Position numbers and translations under genes: made by a program. Below are positions 52,874 to 60,455 of a stretch of 64,000 nucleotides of DNA, piece after piece. Under the pieces are notes generated by a model. The model was not told where the DNA came from. It worked only from the letters and a program-made list of their open reading frames with translations, and made no database searches. The first letter of the stretch is position 1; each line of letters opens with the position of its first letter. Origin of the DNA: Pedobacter roseus (GTDB lineage Bacteria > Bacteroidota > Bacteroidia > Sphingobacteriales > Sphingobacteriaceae); contig NZ_CP060723.1 in the NCBI RefSeq assembly GCF_014395225.1, positions 5,146,001-5,210,000 of the forward strand, written 5' to 3'.

Positions 52874-52894
52874 GCTAATTCCAATAAAATTTAA

Positions 52895-52930
52895 GAAAGT
52901 CCCGGTTAAAAATCGGGACTTTCTTGTTTT
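52895..52930 (+). terminator. intrinsic terminator of sod
   Basis: GAAAGTCCCG (52895-52904) pairs exactly with CGGGACTTTC (52914-52923), followed by TTGTTTT. Confidence 0.8.
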
Positions 52931-52970
52931 AAGATAATTAAGTAACTTCGCACATATTAAAATATTCGAA

Positions 52971-53432
52971 ATGAAAAGGCTTGTAATTTTATTTTTAATT
53001 GTTGTTGGTGTAAATGGGTTGGTAAGTGCACAGCAGAACAAAATGCCTACACCTACAGAAATTGCACAAAAAAATGTAGATGATCTGGATAAAAGATTAA
53101 AACTGAATGCCACGCAAAAAAGCGTAATCTATAGCTTTACTTTTAACCAGGCAAAGGAACAGGCCGATTTAATTAAAAGACAACAAGCCGGAAACTCGCG
53201 AGAGGAGGATGTAGATAAATTTTACAAACTGCAGAACGAAACCACAAAAAACATCCGCAATGTTTTAAGACCAGAGCAGCAAACTGAATACGACAAGGTT
53301 ATTGAAGAACGTTTAAGCGGCAAAGGTTTAAAAGCTAAAAACAAGAAAAAGAAAAAAGGCGAGGAAGAAGAAGTTGAAAGCGACATTAAAGGCCTGCTTT
53401 CTGCCCCACCGCTTGAAAAGCAAAAACAATAA
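52971..53432 (+). CDS. secreted Spy/LTXXQ-like small protein
   Basis: 153 aa with a signal peptide ending LVSAQQ. The helical mature part resembles periplasmic Spy/CpxP-type proteins: KRLKLNATQKSVIYSFTFNQAKEQADL and IRNVLRPEQQTEYDKVIEER (LTxxQ-like positions KLNATQ and LRPEQQ). The C-terminal third is a Lys/Glu-rich tail (KAKNKKKKKGEEEEVES). Role inferred as envelope stress or folding help, weakly. The following 76-aa membrane gene starts after 38 bases with a small hairpin between. Confidence 0.6.
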   Translation: MKRLVILFLIVVGVNGLVSAQQNKMPTPTEIAQKNVDDLDKRLKLNATQKSVIYSFTFNQAKEQADLIKRQQAGNSREEDVDKFYKLQNETTKNIRNVLRPEQQTEYDKVIEERLSGKGLKAKNKKKKKGEEEEVESDIKGLLSAPPLEKQKQ

Positions 53433-53470
53433 TATTTAAGGCTTAATCAACAAGAGTAAGCCTTTATCAG

Positions 53471-53701
53471 ATGCCAGAAATAATCCTCGGATCTATCATA
53501 CTCGGACTGTTGTTATCGCCGCAGCTCCTTGCTGGTTTTTTAGCAAAAAGAACCGGAAGAAATTTTTGGTTCTGGTTTTTAATTTCTTTTTTAATCCCCA
53601 TTATTTCCCTGTTCATCCTGATCTTTTTAGAAGATAAAAATCCTGAAGCCCAAAGTTATAAACTTGCAGATCATGTGGATAAGGATAGAAAATTAGCTTA
53701 A
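53471..53701 (+). CDS. small two-TM hypothetical protein
   Basis: 76 aa. Two hydrophobic segments (IILGSIILGLLLSPQLLAGFLA, and FWFWFLISFLIPIISLFILIF split around residues 32-52) separated by KRTGRN, then a polar acidic tail. Layout is like small membrane proteins of unknown function. A short hairpin AAGGCTTA/TAAGCCTT (53438-53464) precedes it. No function is suggested. Confidence 0.55.
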   Translation: MPEIILGSIILGLLLSPQLLAGFLAKRTGRNFWFWFLISFLIPIISLFILIFLEDKNPEAQSYKLADHVDKDRKLA

Positions 53702-53744
53702 AAGGTCGCGAAATCAATCAACAGAATCAAACCTATAGAAAAGC

Positions 53745-53863
53745 CGTCATTGCGAGGAGGAACGACGGCCTGTCCCGACTTTTCGGGGAAGCAATCTTTT
53801 ATGCTTTTGATTCCTACCATAAAGATTGCTTCGTCGGCTGGAAAAAGCCTTCTCGCAATGACG
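53745..53863. repeat. CGTCATTGCGAG inverted-repeat element
   Basis: The left arm CGTCATTGCGAGGAGGAACG and right arm ending CTTCTCGCAATGACG are inverted; the inner parts GAAGCAATCTTT and AAAGATTGCTTC are exact complements. The left arm holds an insertion (CCTGTCCCGACTTTTCGGG). A half copy is at 27732-27763. It sits just past the oxyR stop codon. Confidence 0.65.
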
Positions 53864-53883
53864 ATCGCAGCGTAAGTTGAAAC

Positions 53884-54816
53884 TTAAATCCCAACAATAT
53901 CCTTTTTCTTTTTTTGCTTCATTGCTTTGGGGATAATTTCTAAAATCTCGTCTTTTAAAGCATTAAGCATCCGTTTCTTGATGAAGTTTTTGTGTGTAAC
54001 TAAACTGATCTCGCGCACCGGTTCCGGAGATTTAAAATGACGGATTTTACTGGTCTGCTTGGCATTTAATTCTGCAATGGCTAACTCCGGCAGCAATGTT
54101 GCTCCACCGTTTAAATCGACCATTCTCACCAAAGTTTCTACACTTCCGGTATTATATTCTAAACCCTGTAAACGGTTATTTTTTGTAGAACGGCAGATAT
54201 TCAAAACCTGGTTACGCATACAATGGCCTTCGTTTAACAACCAGATATTTTCATCGTTCAGGTCTTCAGCATCAACCGCTTTCTTTTTATACAGTTTGCT
54301 GTTTTTGCTGATGTAGCTTACAAAATTCTCATAATATAATGGCGTTTCGCTAATATTCGGATCGGTTAAAGGCGTAGCCAAAATTCCGCAGTCCAATACA
54401 CCTGTTTTTAAATGATGAATAATATCTTCAGTGGTATATTCCCAGATTAAAAGTTTCAGCTCAGGATATTTCTCCAGCATGGCCGAAATTACCTCTGGTA
54501 ATAAGTAAGGCGCAACCGTTGGAATTACCCCAATTCTCAATTCGCCTAAAACATCCTGCTGCTGGCTGCTGATCAACTCTTTTATTTTTCCACTTTCTTG
54601 TAAGATGATTCTGGCCTGCGCAATAATCTGTGCACCGATTTCCGTAGGACTTACAGGTTGTTTACTCCGATCGAAAATTTTAACACTGATTAATTCTTCC
54701 AGTTTCTGCACCTGCATACTTAAGGTAGGCTGGGTTACAAAACACTTATCGGCAGCAGTTACAAAACTTCTATAGGTATCAACAGCAACAATATATTCTA
54801 ACTGAACTAAAGTCAT
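53884..54816 (-). CDS. oxyR: hydrogen-peroxide-inducible activator OxyR (LysR family)
   Basis: 310-aa LysR-type regulator. N-terminal winged HTH (about 3-60: TLVQLEYIVAVDTYRSFVTAA, CFVTQPTLSMQVQKLEE). The C-terminal regulatory domain holds the redox cysteines C199 and C208 in EGHCMRNQVLNIC, the same positions and spacing as E. coli OxyR, so a peroxide-sensing disulfide is well supported. Its targets are not visible, but sod lies two genes away. Single gene. Confidence 0.9.
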   Translation of the reverse strand: MTLVQLEYIVAVDTYRSFVTAADKCFVTQPTLSMQVQKLEELISVKIFDRSKQPVSPTEIGAQIIAQARIILQESGKIKELISSQQQDVLGELRIGVIPTVAPYLLPEVISAMLEKYPELKLLIWEYTTEDIIHHLKTGVLDCGILATPLTDPNISETPLYYENFVSYISKNSKLYKKKAVDAEDLNDENIWLLNEGHCMRNQVLNICRSTKNNRLQGLEYNTGSVETLVRMVDLNGGATLLPELAIAELNAKQTSKIRHFKSPEPVREISLVTHKNFIKKRMLNALKDEILEIIPKAMKQKKKKDIVGI

Positions 54817-55046
54817 ATAGGCAAAATTGATTTATCTTACCAAAGATATAAATTTTGACTATAATAAAAAATATCCGATCGGGCAAGAAATGAAAGGTTG
54901 ATTTTCCGGAAAATAAGATGATAAAATTTTTTATTTAAATGGATGTATAAACAAAAAGTTTAACCAAATATTTAGGGAGCCCTTGATTTAATTAGCAATA
55001 ACCTAACCATCACTTGCTTAACAAATTAATTGGGTATATTAGCTTT

Positions 55047-56174
55047 ATGAACAAAATCGCTTTACGCCTATTTTTTCTTATAGTTTTTCTTCCGCTGGCC
55101 TTTGCAACAAATGCCCAGGGTCTATTACCCGAATGGGCACTAGGACCTTTTATACGACCGGAAAATGTTAATCCCATTATTTCGCCAAAAACCGAAAGTC
55201 TTTTCTTCGACCCAATGAGCAAACAAAAAATTGCCTGGGAAGCGGGCGATGTATTTAATCCGGCAGCTGTCGAATACAAAAATAAAGTATATATACTTTA
55301 TCGCGGAGAAGACCGCTCAGGTATTGGTATTGGCAAGCGTACCTCGAGAATAGGCATTGCCGAAAGTAGTGATGGCATTAAAATGAAAAGGAATCCGGAG
55401 CCGGTGCTCTATCCTGATGAAGACAATCAGAAAGCATCCGAATGGCCGGGTGGTTGCGAAGACCCGCGAATTGCAGTAACCGCAGAAGGATTGTATGTAA
55501 TGATGTATACCCAATGGAACCGAAATATATTTCGGTTGGCTGTAGCCACTTCCAAAGACCTGAAACACTGGACTAAACACGGTGCTGCATTTAATAAGGC
55601 CTATAATGGCAAATTTCAGGATTTCAAATGCAAATCTGGTTCTATTGTAACCAAGGTAGAAAATGGTAAACAGGTAATTGCCAAAATAAACGGCAAATAT
55701 ATGATGTACTGGGGCGAACATTTCATGAATATTGCCACTTCGGTCGATCTTATTAACTGGGAACCTGCTTTAAATGCGGAAGGTGATTTAGATTTAATTG
55801 TGAAACCCCGAAAAAATTACTTTGATAGCGACCTGACCGAATGCGGTCCACCAGCAATTGTTACCGATAAAGGTATTTTAGTTTTATACAATGGTAAAAA
55901 CAGGAGCGATGCCGAAAGAGACACCAATTATGTGACCAATACCTATTCGGCCGGGCAGGTGTTATTCGATCTGAAAAATCCCTCAAAAGTAATAGCACGG
56001 CTCGATCAACCCTTTTTCGTGCCTACTGCACCTTTTGAAAAAAGTGGCCAATACCCGTCAGGAACGGTTTTTATCGAAGGGCTGGTTTATTTCAAAAAGA
56101 AATGGTTTTTATATTACGGCTGTGCCGATAGCCAGGTGGCAGTAGCAATTTATGATCCTGCTGCTAAAAAATAA
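55047..56174 (+). CDS. secreted glycosidase/phosphorylase of the GH130/GH43-like five-bladed propeller type
   Basis: Start at ATG 55047 (MNKIALRLFFLIVFLPLAFATNAQ) gives a clear signal peptide and 375 aa; an 11-codon extension upstream is not signal-like. Propeller and GH130 features: NPAAVEYKNKVYILYRGED, IGIAESSDGI, GGCEDPRIAV, ATSKDLKHWTKHG and ECGPPAIV. GH130 acts on beta-mannosides, by phosphorolysis inside the cell or hydrolysis when secreted; the signal peptide favours a hydrolase. Standalone, facing fcl. Exact linkage not readable. Confidence 0.75.
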   Translation: MNKIALRLFFLIVFLPLAFATNAQGLLPEWALGPFIRPENVNPIISPKTESLFFDPMSKQKIAWEAGDVFNPAAVEYKNKVYILYRGEDRSGIGIGKRTSRIGIAESSDGIKMKRNPEPVLYPDEDNQKASEWPGGCEDPRIAVTAEGLYVMMYTQWNRNIFRLAVATSKDLKHWTKHGAAFNKAYNGKFQDFKCKSGSIVTKVENGKQVIAKINGKYMMYWGEHFMNIATSVDLINWEPALNAEGDLDLIVKPRKNYFDSDLTECGPPAIVTDKGILVLYNGKNRSDAERDTNYVTNTYSAGQVLFDLKNPSKVIARLDQPFFVPTAPFEKSGQYPSGTVFIEGLVYFKKKWFLYYGCADSQVAVAIYDPAAKK

Positions 56175-56181
56175 GGTGTAA

Positions 56182-56213
56182 ATAAAAAGTGCGCAGGATG
56201 TTGTACTGCGCAC
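56182..56213 (-). terminator. terminator between GH130 gene and fcl
   Basis: GTGCGCA (56189-56195) pairs exactly with TGCGCAC (56207-56213). T-run on the minus strand, so it ends fcl; it could also slow the GH130 transcript. Confidence 0.75.
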
Positions 56214-56228
56214 CATTGTAAAATTCAT

Positions 56229-57155
56229 CTAGTATCGGCTTTCAAAATCCTGATAAGCCATTGCAATGCCTTCAGGCAATTCAATTTTATGTTTCCAACC
56301 TAAATTATGAAGCTTGCTAACATCCATTAATTTACGTGGCGTACCGTCGGGTTTGCTGGCATCGAATACCAATTCGCCTTCAAAACCCAATACCTCTTTA
56401 ATTAATAAAGCGAGGTCTTTAATCGTTAAATCGTGCCCGGTACCAATGTTGATCAGGTTAGGTTCATTATAATTCTGCATCAGAAAATAACAGGCATCTG
56501 CCAGGTCATCTGCAAATAAAAACTCGCGCATTGGCGAACCCGATCCCCAAACCACCACCTCTTTTTCGTTGTTCGCTTTTGCCTCATGCACCTTTCGGAT
56601 CAAAGCCGGCAAAACATGCGAGTTTTGAGGATGGTAATTATCATTAAAACCATATAAATTGGTCGGCATTACTGAAATAAAATTACAACCATACTGATCG
56701 CGGTAGGCATCGCACATTTTAATACCCGCAATTTTTGCAATGGCATAAGGCTCGTTAGTATGCTCTAAAGTTCCGGTTAAAAGGTAATCTTCTTTTAAAG
56801 GCTGTGGTGCCATTTTCGGGTAAATGCAGCTTGATCCTAAAAACATCAGTTTCATAACGTTATTTAAGTATGCATGATGGATCACATTATTCTGGATGGC
56901 CAAATTTTCGTACAGAAAATCGGCCCTGTAAGTATTGTTCGCTACAATACCGCCAACTTTTGCTGCCGCAAGAAAAACATAATCCGGTTTTTCTTCAGCA
57001 AAGAAATCAGTAACCGCCTGCTGGTTGCGCAAATCCAGTTCATCTGAAGTTTTGGTGATGATATTTGCGTAACCTTCTTTTTGCAGTTTACGGTAAATGG
57101 CCGACCCCACCATGCCACGGTGACCTGCAATGTATATCTTAGCTTCTTTTTCCAC
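56229..57155 (-). CDS. fcl: GDP-L-fucose synthase
   Basis: Epimerase-reductase making GDP-L-fucose from GDP-4-keto-6-deoxymannose for surface glycans. 308-aa SDR: NADP motif GHRGMVGSAI near residue 11, LAAAKVGGI, FLGSSCIYPKMAPQPL (Ser of the triad) and EPYAIAKIAGIKMCDAYR (Tyr-x3-Lys), then GSGSPMREFLFADDLADA. The start is GTG at 57155: an in-frame stop lies six codons upstream and no ATG intervenes. The gmd partner is not in the window. Its -7 box is at 57174-57181. Confidence 0.92.
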   Translation of the reverse strand: MEKEAKIYIAGHRGMVGSAIYRKLQKEGYANIITKTSDELDLRNQQAVTDFFAEEKPDYVFLAAAKVGGIVANNTYRADFLYENLAIQNNVIHHAYLNNVMKLMFLGSSCIYPKMAPQPLKEDYLLTGTLEHTNEPYAIAKIAGIKMCDAYRDQYGCNFISVMPTNLYGFNDNYHPQNSHVLPALIRKVHEAKANNEKEVVVWGSGSPMREFLFADDLADACYFLMQNYNEPNLINIGTGHDLTIKDLALLIKEVLGFEGELVFDASKPDGTPRKLMDVSKLHNLGWKHKIELPEGIAMAYQDFESRY

Positions 57156-57173
57156 AGTAATTTTTATAGGTTA

Positions 57174-57181
57174 CAAAAATA
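57174..57181 (-). promoter_or_regulatory. -7 box of fcl
   Basis: Minus-strand TATTTTTG, 18 bases from the GTG start, matches TAnnTTTG. Confidence 0.45.
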
Positions 57182-57246
57182 CGATTCCTAAACAAGATTG
57201 ACATGAATCTTTCTGGCAAAAGAAACATGGGTTATTGATTTAATTG

Positions 57247-57254
57247 TATTTTTG
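57247..57254 (+). promoter_or_regulatory. -7 box of trmB
   Basis: TATTTTTG, 14 bases before the TTG start, matches TAnnTTTG and supports that start by position. Confidence 0.45.
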
Positions 57255-57268
57255 CAGAAAAAAAACTT

Positions 57269-57919
57269 TTGGGTAAAGATAAACTTAGGCGTTTTGCAGA
57301 AATCGAAACATTTGCAAACGTATATCAATTAGACGCAGGAAAGGCCTTAAAAGGGAATTGGGCTTCAGCACATTTTAAAAACGAAAATCCAATTGTGCTC
57401 GAACTGGCATGTGGAAAAGGTGAGTATTCGGTAAATCTGGCCAGGTTGTTTCCTGACAAGAATTTTATAGGTGTTGATTATAAGGGCAACCGCATCTGGC
57501 GTGGTGCTAAAACCGCTATAGAAGATGGGATTGATAATGTTGCTTTTTTAAGAATACAGATTGAAAACATCCTTGATTATTTTAATGAAGGAGAAATTGA
57601 TGAAATCTGGATTACCTTCCCGGATCCGCAACCACAGGATAGCAGAGAGAAAAAACGTTTAACGTTCCCTGCGTTTTTGAACAGGTATAAACTGGTTTTA
57701 AAAGCTGGTGGCAACGTTAATTTAAAAACGGATAACGATCAGTTATATGCTTATACCTGCGAAAAAGTTGCAGAATTAGACTTACCAGTGCATAAAAACA
57801 CCGATCATTTATACACTTCGGATCTGGTTGACGAAGTACTATCGATCAAAACCTATTACGAGAAAAAATACTTATTACACGATAAAAATATTAACTATAT
57901 TCAATTTTCTTTTGAATAA
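57269..57919 (+). CDS. trmB: tRNA (guanine(46)-N7)-methyltransferase
   Basis: Methylates G46 in the tRNA variable loop using SAM. The 216-aa protein has the SAM motif VLELACGKGEYSVNLA (about 48-63), then GVDYKGNRIWRGA and the TrmB signature WITFPDPQPQDSREKKRL (about 111-128). The start is TTG at 57269: MGKDKLRRFAEIETF matches the usual Bacteroidota N-terminus, and no upstream ATG is in frame. The downstream ATL-like gene overlaps its stop codon by one base (TAATG), so they are translationally coupled. Confidence 0.93.
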   Translation: MGKDKLRRFAEIETFANVYQLDAGKALKGNWASAHFKNENPIVLELACGKGEYSVNLARLFPDKNFIGVDYKGNRIWRGAKTAIEDGIDNVAFLRIQIENILDYFNEGEIDEIWITFPDPQPQDSREKKRLTFPAFLNRYKLVLKAGGNVNLKTDNDQLYAYTCEKVAELDLPVHKNTDHLYTSDLVDEVLSIKTYYEKKYLLHDKNINYIQFSFE

Positions 57920-58254
57920 TGGATACCAATTTTTATGAACAGGTTTATGAAATTGCCCGCTTAATTCCGAAAGGAAGGGTAACTTCCTATGGGGCAATTG
58001 CCAAAAGTTTAGGTGCTGCTAAATCATCGCGAATGGTTGGCCACGCCATGCTTTATGCCGGCTCAGCTTATCCCAAAGTACCTGCTCACCGCGTAGTAAA
58101 CAGCAGTGGACTGCTTACCGGAAAATTTCATTTTAAACCACCCGAACTAATGGAAAAGCTGTTAAGAAAGGAAGGGGTAGAGGTTAATAACGATAAGGTG
58201 GTCAATTTTAAAAAGGTATTCTGGAACCCGCTGGAAGAAATCAACCTCGATTGA
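57919..58254 (+). CDS. MGMT-fold alkyltransferase-like protein (ATL) without catalytic Cys
   Basis: 111 aa, the DNA-binding C-terminal domain of O6-methylguanine-DNA methyltransferase: YEQVYEIARLIPKGRVTSYGAIAKSLG (split at residues 6-32), RMVGHAML, and the active-site segment VPAHRVVN (54-61). The PCHR cysteine is replaced by Ala56. ATL proteins bind O6-alkylguanine and hand it to nucleotide-excision repair; E. coli-type ATL has Trp at this place. Coupled to trmB by a one-base overlap. Confidence 0.87.
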   Translation: MDTNFYEQVYEIARLIPKGRVTSYGAIAKSLGAAKSSRMVGHAMLYAGSAYPKVPAHRVVNSSGLLTGKFHFKPPELMEKLLRKEGVEVNNDKVVNFKKVFWNPLEEINLD

Positions 58255-58314
58255 TAAATAAATATTAACGTCAATCTCTCATTCAAAAAATCATTCATTC
58301 AATAATTAATATAC

Positions 58315-58668
58315 ATGGGAAAGTTAGTAGAAGAATTTAATGGCTATCGTGAAAAAATGAACGATAGGATTATGGAAACGGCGAACACAAATATCAAACG
58401 TTTTTTTGCTTTAGATACCACTTCCTATGCTGATGGCGCCTTGGATGTTAAAACAAAAGAAATGCTGGGTCTGGTAGCCTCAATGGTGCTGCGTTGCGAT
58501 GACTGTATTAAATATCATTTGGGCAAATGCTTTGACGCAGGTGTAAACAGCGACGAAATGAACGAGATTTTTATGATTGCCAATCTTGTGGGCGGCAGTA
58601 TTGTAATTCCTCATTATAGAAGAGCAGTTGAGTATTGGGACGAGTTGAGTTCTAGTCCAGAGTCTTAA
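58315..58668 (+). CDS. carboxymuconolactone decarboxylase family protein
   Basis: 117-aa AhpD-like helical protein. The CxxC motif is LRCDDCIKYHLGKCF (about 61-75) with Cys-x-x-Cys and His, and VGGSIVIPHYRRAVEYW is typical of this subfamily. The last six codons (SSSPES) come from the 14-base inverted repeat shared with the next gene cassette, so the natural C-terminus may have been altered. Probably a small oxidative-stress or unknown-substrate enzyme. Confidence 0.82.
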   Translation: MGKLVEEFNGYREKMNDRIMETANTNIKRFFALDTTSYADGALDVKTKEMLGLVASMVLRCDDCIKYHLGKCFDAGVNSDEMNEIFMIANLVGGSIVIPHYRRAVEYWDELSSSPES

Positions 58669-59108
58669 GTCCTAAGTCTATAGTCTCTTTCTCTTCCCAA
58701 ATTATTATATTAGTTAAAAAAACATGGGAAAATTTAGAGAATTAATCGCTTATAAAAAAGGATTTGCTCTTTTCATGGACATCTTTAATTTAACTAAAGA
58801 CTTCCCTAAATCAGAGCAATACAGCTTGGTGGATCAGATCCGCAGATCTTCAAGATCTGTTTGCAGCAGCATCGCTGAAGCCTATAAAAAAAGGAGGTAC
58901 CCGAATCATTTTATCAGTAAACTATCTGATGCAGATATGGAAAATGGTGAAACGCAAGTTTGGTTAGATGTAGCGCTCGCCTGTAATTATATCTCTGAAG
59001 AAAAATTCAATTATTTGGATGCTCAATGTGAAGAAATAAGTAAATTATTAATTTTCATGATTAGCCATCCTGCAAAATTCGCATAATATGACTCAAGACT
59101 CTGGACTA
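58653..59108. mobile_element. four-helix-bundle gene cassette framed by 14-bp inverted repeats
   Basis: TAGTCCAGAGTCTT (58653-58666) and AAGACTCTGGACTA (59095-59108) are exact reverse complements and enclose one gene with 60-base flanks. The left arm forms the end of the CMD gene and the right arm the start of tagI, so the cassette appears to have been placed between two genes. No target duplication or transposase is visible; mobility is inference. Confidence 0.4.
58724..59086 (+). CDS. four-helix bundle protein (23S rRNA intervening-sequence protein family)
   Basis: 120 aa, wholly helical. Family marks are FRELIAYKKGFALFMDIFNLTK at the N-terminus, LVDQIRRSSRSVCSSIAEAY (about 35-54) and the YISEEKFNYLDAQCEEISKLL helix. 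Members occur inside 23S rRNA genes of some bacteria and, in Bacteroidota, as solitary genes flanked by GACTC-type repeats; function unknown. Stop is one base before the tagI ATG. Confidence 0.85.
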   Translation: MGKFRELIAYKKGFALFMDIFNLTKDFPKSEQYSLVDQIRRSSRSVCSSIAEAYKKRRYPNHFISKLSDADMENGETQVWLDVALACNYISEEKFNYLDAQCEEISKLLIFMISHPAKFA

Positions 59109-59675
59109 AAGACTAAGGACTCCGTAGTACGCTGTTCCTGGGCTGGCACCGATCCGCTCTACATCAAATATCACGATGAAGAATGGGGGAAGCCGGTTTA
59201 CGATGATAAAATTTTATTCGAGTTTTTAATACTGGAAGGTGCACAGGCTGGTTTGAGCTGGATAACCATTCTCCGCAGGCGCGAAAATTACCGTAAGGCT
59301 TTTGCCGGTTTCGATGTTAAAAAAGTGGCTGCCTTTACCGTAAAAGATGTGGAGAGGTTAATGAACGATGAAGGCATTATCCGCAACCGCTTAAAGGTAA
59401 ATGGAGCCATTACCAACGCCAAATTGTTTATCGAAGTGCAGAAAGAATTCGGGAGTTTCTCTAAGTACTTATGGAGTTTTGTATCAGATGGCAAACCCAT
59501 TTTAAATCATATCGAAAAAATGAGCGACGTTCCACCACGCACCGAACTCTCAGACAGAATCAGTAAAGACATGAAAAAGCGTGGCTTTAAGTTTTTTGGC
59601 ACCACAATATGTTATGCACACATGCAGGCCACCGGAATGGTTAACGATCATTTATTAAATTGCTGTGCAAGATAA
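59088..59675 (+). CDS. tagI: DNA-3-methyladenine glycosylase I
   Basis: Removes 3-methyladenine from DNA. 195 aa; the family starts at RCSWAGTDPLYIKYHDEEWG, so the first ~14 residues (MTQDSGLKTKDSVV) are extra and derive from the inverted repeat. LILEGAQAGLSWITILRRR (catalytic helix), NRLKVNGAITNAK and the metal site (Cys at RCSW, YHDEEWG His, and the C-terminal AHMQATGMVNDH) are seen. No other in-frame start sits between the repeat and the core. Two genes for repair of alkylated DNA (ATL and TagI) lie within 1.3 kb. Confidence 0.9.
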   Translation: MTQDSGLKTKDSVVRCSWAGTDPLYIKYHDEEWGKPVYDDKILFEFLILEGAQAGLSWITILRRRENYRKAFAGFDVKKVAAFTVKDVERLMNDEGIIRNRLKVNGAITNAKLFIEVQKEFGSFSKYLWSFVSDGKPILNHIEKMSDVPPRTELSDRISKDMKKRGFKFFGTTICYAHMQATGMVNDHLLNCCAR

Positions 59676-59726
59676 TTTTTATGCAAAACGATCTTGCAAT
59701 CCTAAAATCTATTATTAATCCTGGCT

Positions 59727-60407
59727 TTATTTTTTTGTCGCGTTATATTCCTTAACCCACTCCACTACATCCCTGCTATTAAACTCTGTTCCCGCTTCTA
59801 ACTTAGCTTTCAAATCAGGTTGATCGCCCATTTTCTGCAACAGAATATTTTTAACCTCTAGTTTTTTGGCATCATCGGTAATGGCTTTCATGGGCACTTC
59901 CTGTAGCGGACCGGCTCCGGGTTTTTCGATGAAATAGCGTACCGCAGGCGCACCAGCTGGTCTTTCAGGCGCAGAATTTCGTCCACCGCCAATACTGATT
60001 CCTCCGCCCATACCCATGCCTCCATAACCACCTGTTCCGGTACCTATACCTACTGATGGCCTAAACCTTACTTTTTTCTCTTTAGCCTCGGGCACCAGAG
60101 TACCACCACCAAACGAATAAAGATTAACGGTTCCCATTTCAATCACCTTCACGAAACGGTATTCGAAATTACGCCCATTTGCAAAACCCTTGCTTACAAA
60201 GCTATTGCCGTTCCAGAAGAAATTTTTAACGTCTTTTGCAGGCAAAATTACATCCGCTTCATCATTGGCACTGATAAACACCGAAAAATAATCGGTTCCT
60301 TTTATCGTTCCTCGGATGACATCGTCGTTGTTTTTAACAATAAAATCCTGAGCAGAAAGCTGGTTTAAGGTGAAGAAGAAAAGAAAGATAGAAAACAGAA
60401 ATTTCAT
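59727..60407 (-). CDS. hypothetical secreted protein
   Basis: Start at 60407 (MKFLFSIFLFFFTLNQLSAQ) gives a signal peptide and 226 aa; the frame runs 14 codons further without signal. Unknown function. The mature part has an N-terminal beta region (DVIRGTIKGTDYFSVFISAND, about residues 29-49), a Gly-rich middle (GIGTGTGGYGGMGMGGGIS) and a charged helical C-terminus ending VKEYNATKK. Convergent with tagI and 49 bases after the next secreted gene on the same strand. Confidence 0.65.
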   Translation of the reverse strand: MKFLFSIFLFFFTLNQLSAQDFIVKNNDDVIRGTIKGTDYFSVFISANDEADVILPAKDVKNFFWNGNSFVSKGFANGRNFEYRFVKVIEMGTVNLYSFGGGTLVPEAKEKKVRFRPSVGIGTGTGGYGGMGMGGGISIGGGRNSAPERPAGAPAVRYFIEKPGAGPLQEVPMKAITDDAKKLEVKNILLQKMGDQPDLKAKLEAGTEFNSRDVVEWVKEYNATKK

Positions 60408-60455
60408 ATAATCAATTGGCTTTTCACAAATAACGGAACTAAATTTCAATTCGTA

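Noticed and set aside
53438..53464. Hairpin AAGGCTTA/TAAGCCTT as a terminator
   Set aside because: Stem is only 8 bases and no T-run follows, so it was not listed as a terminator.
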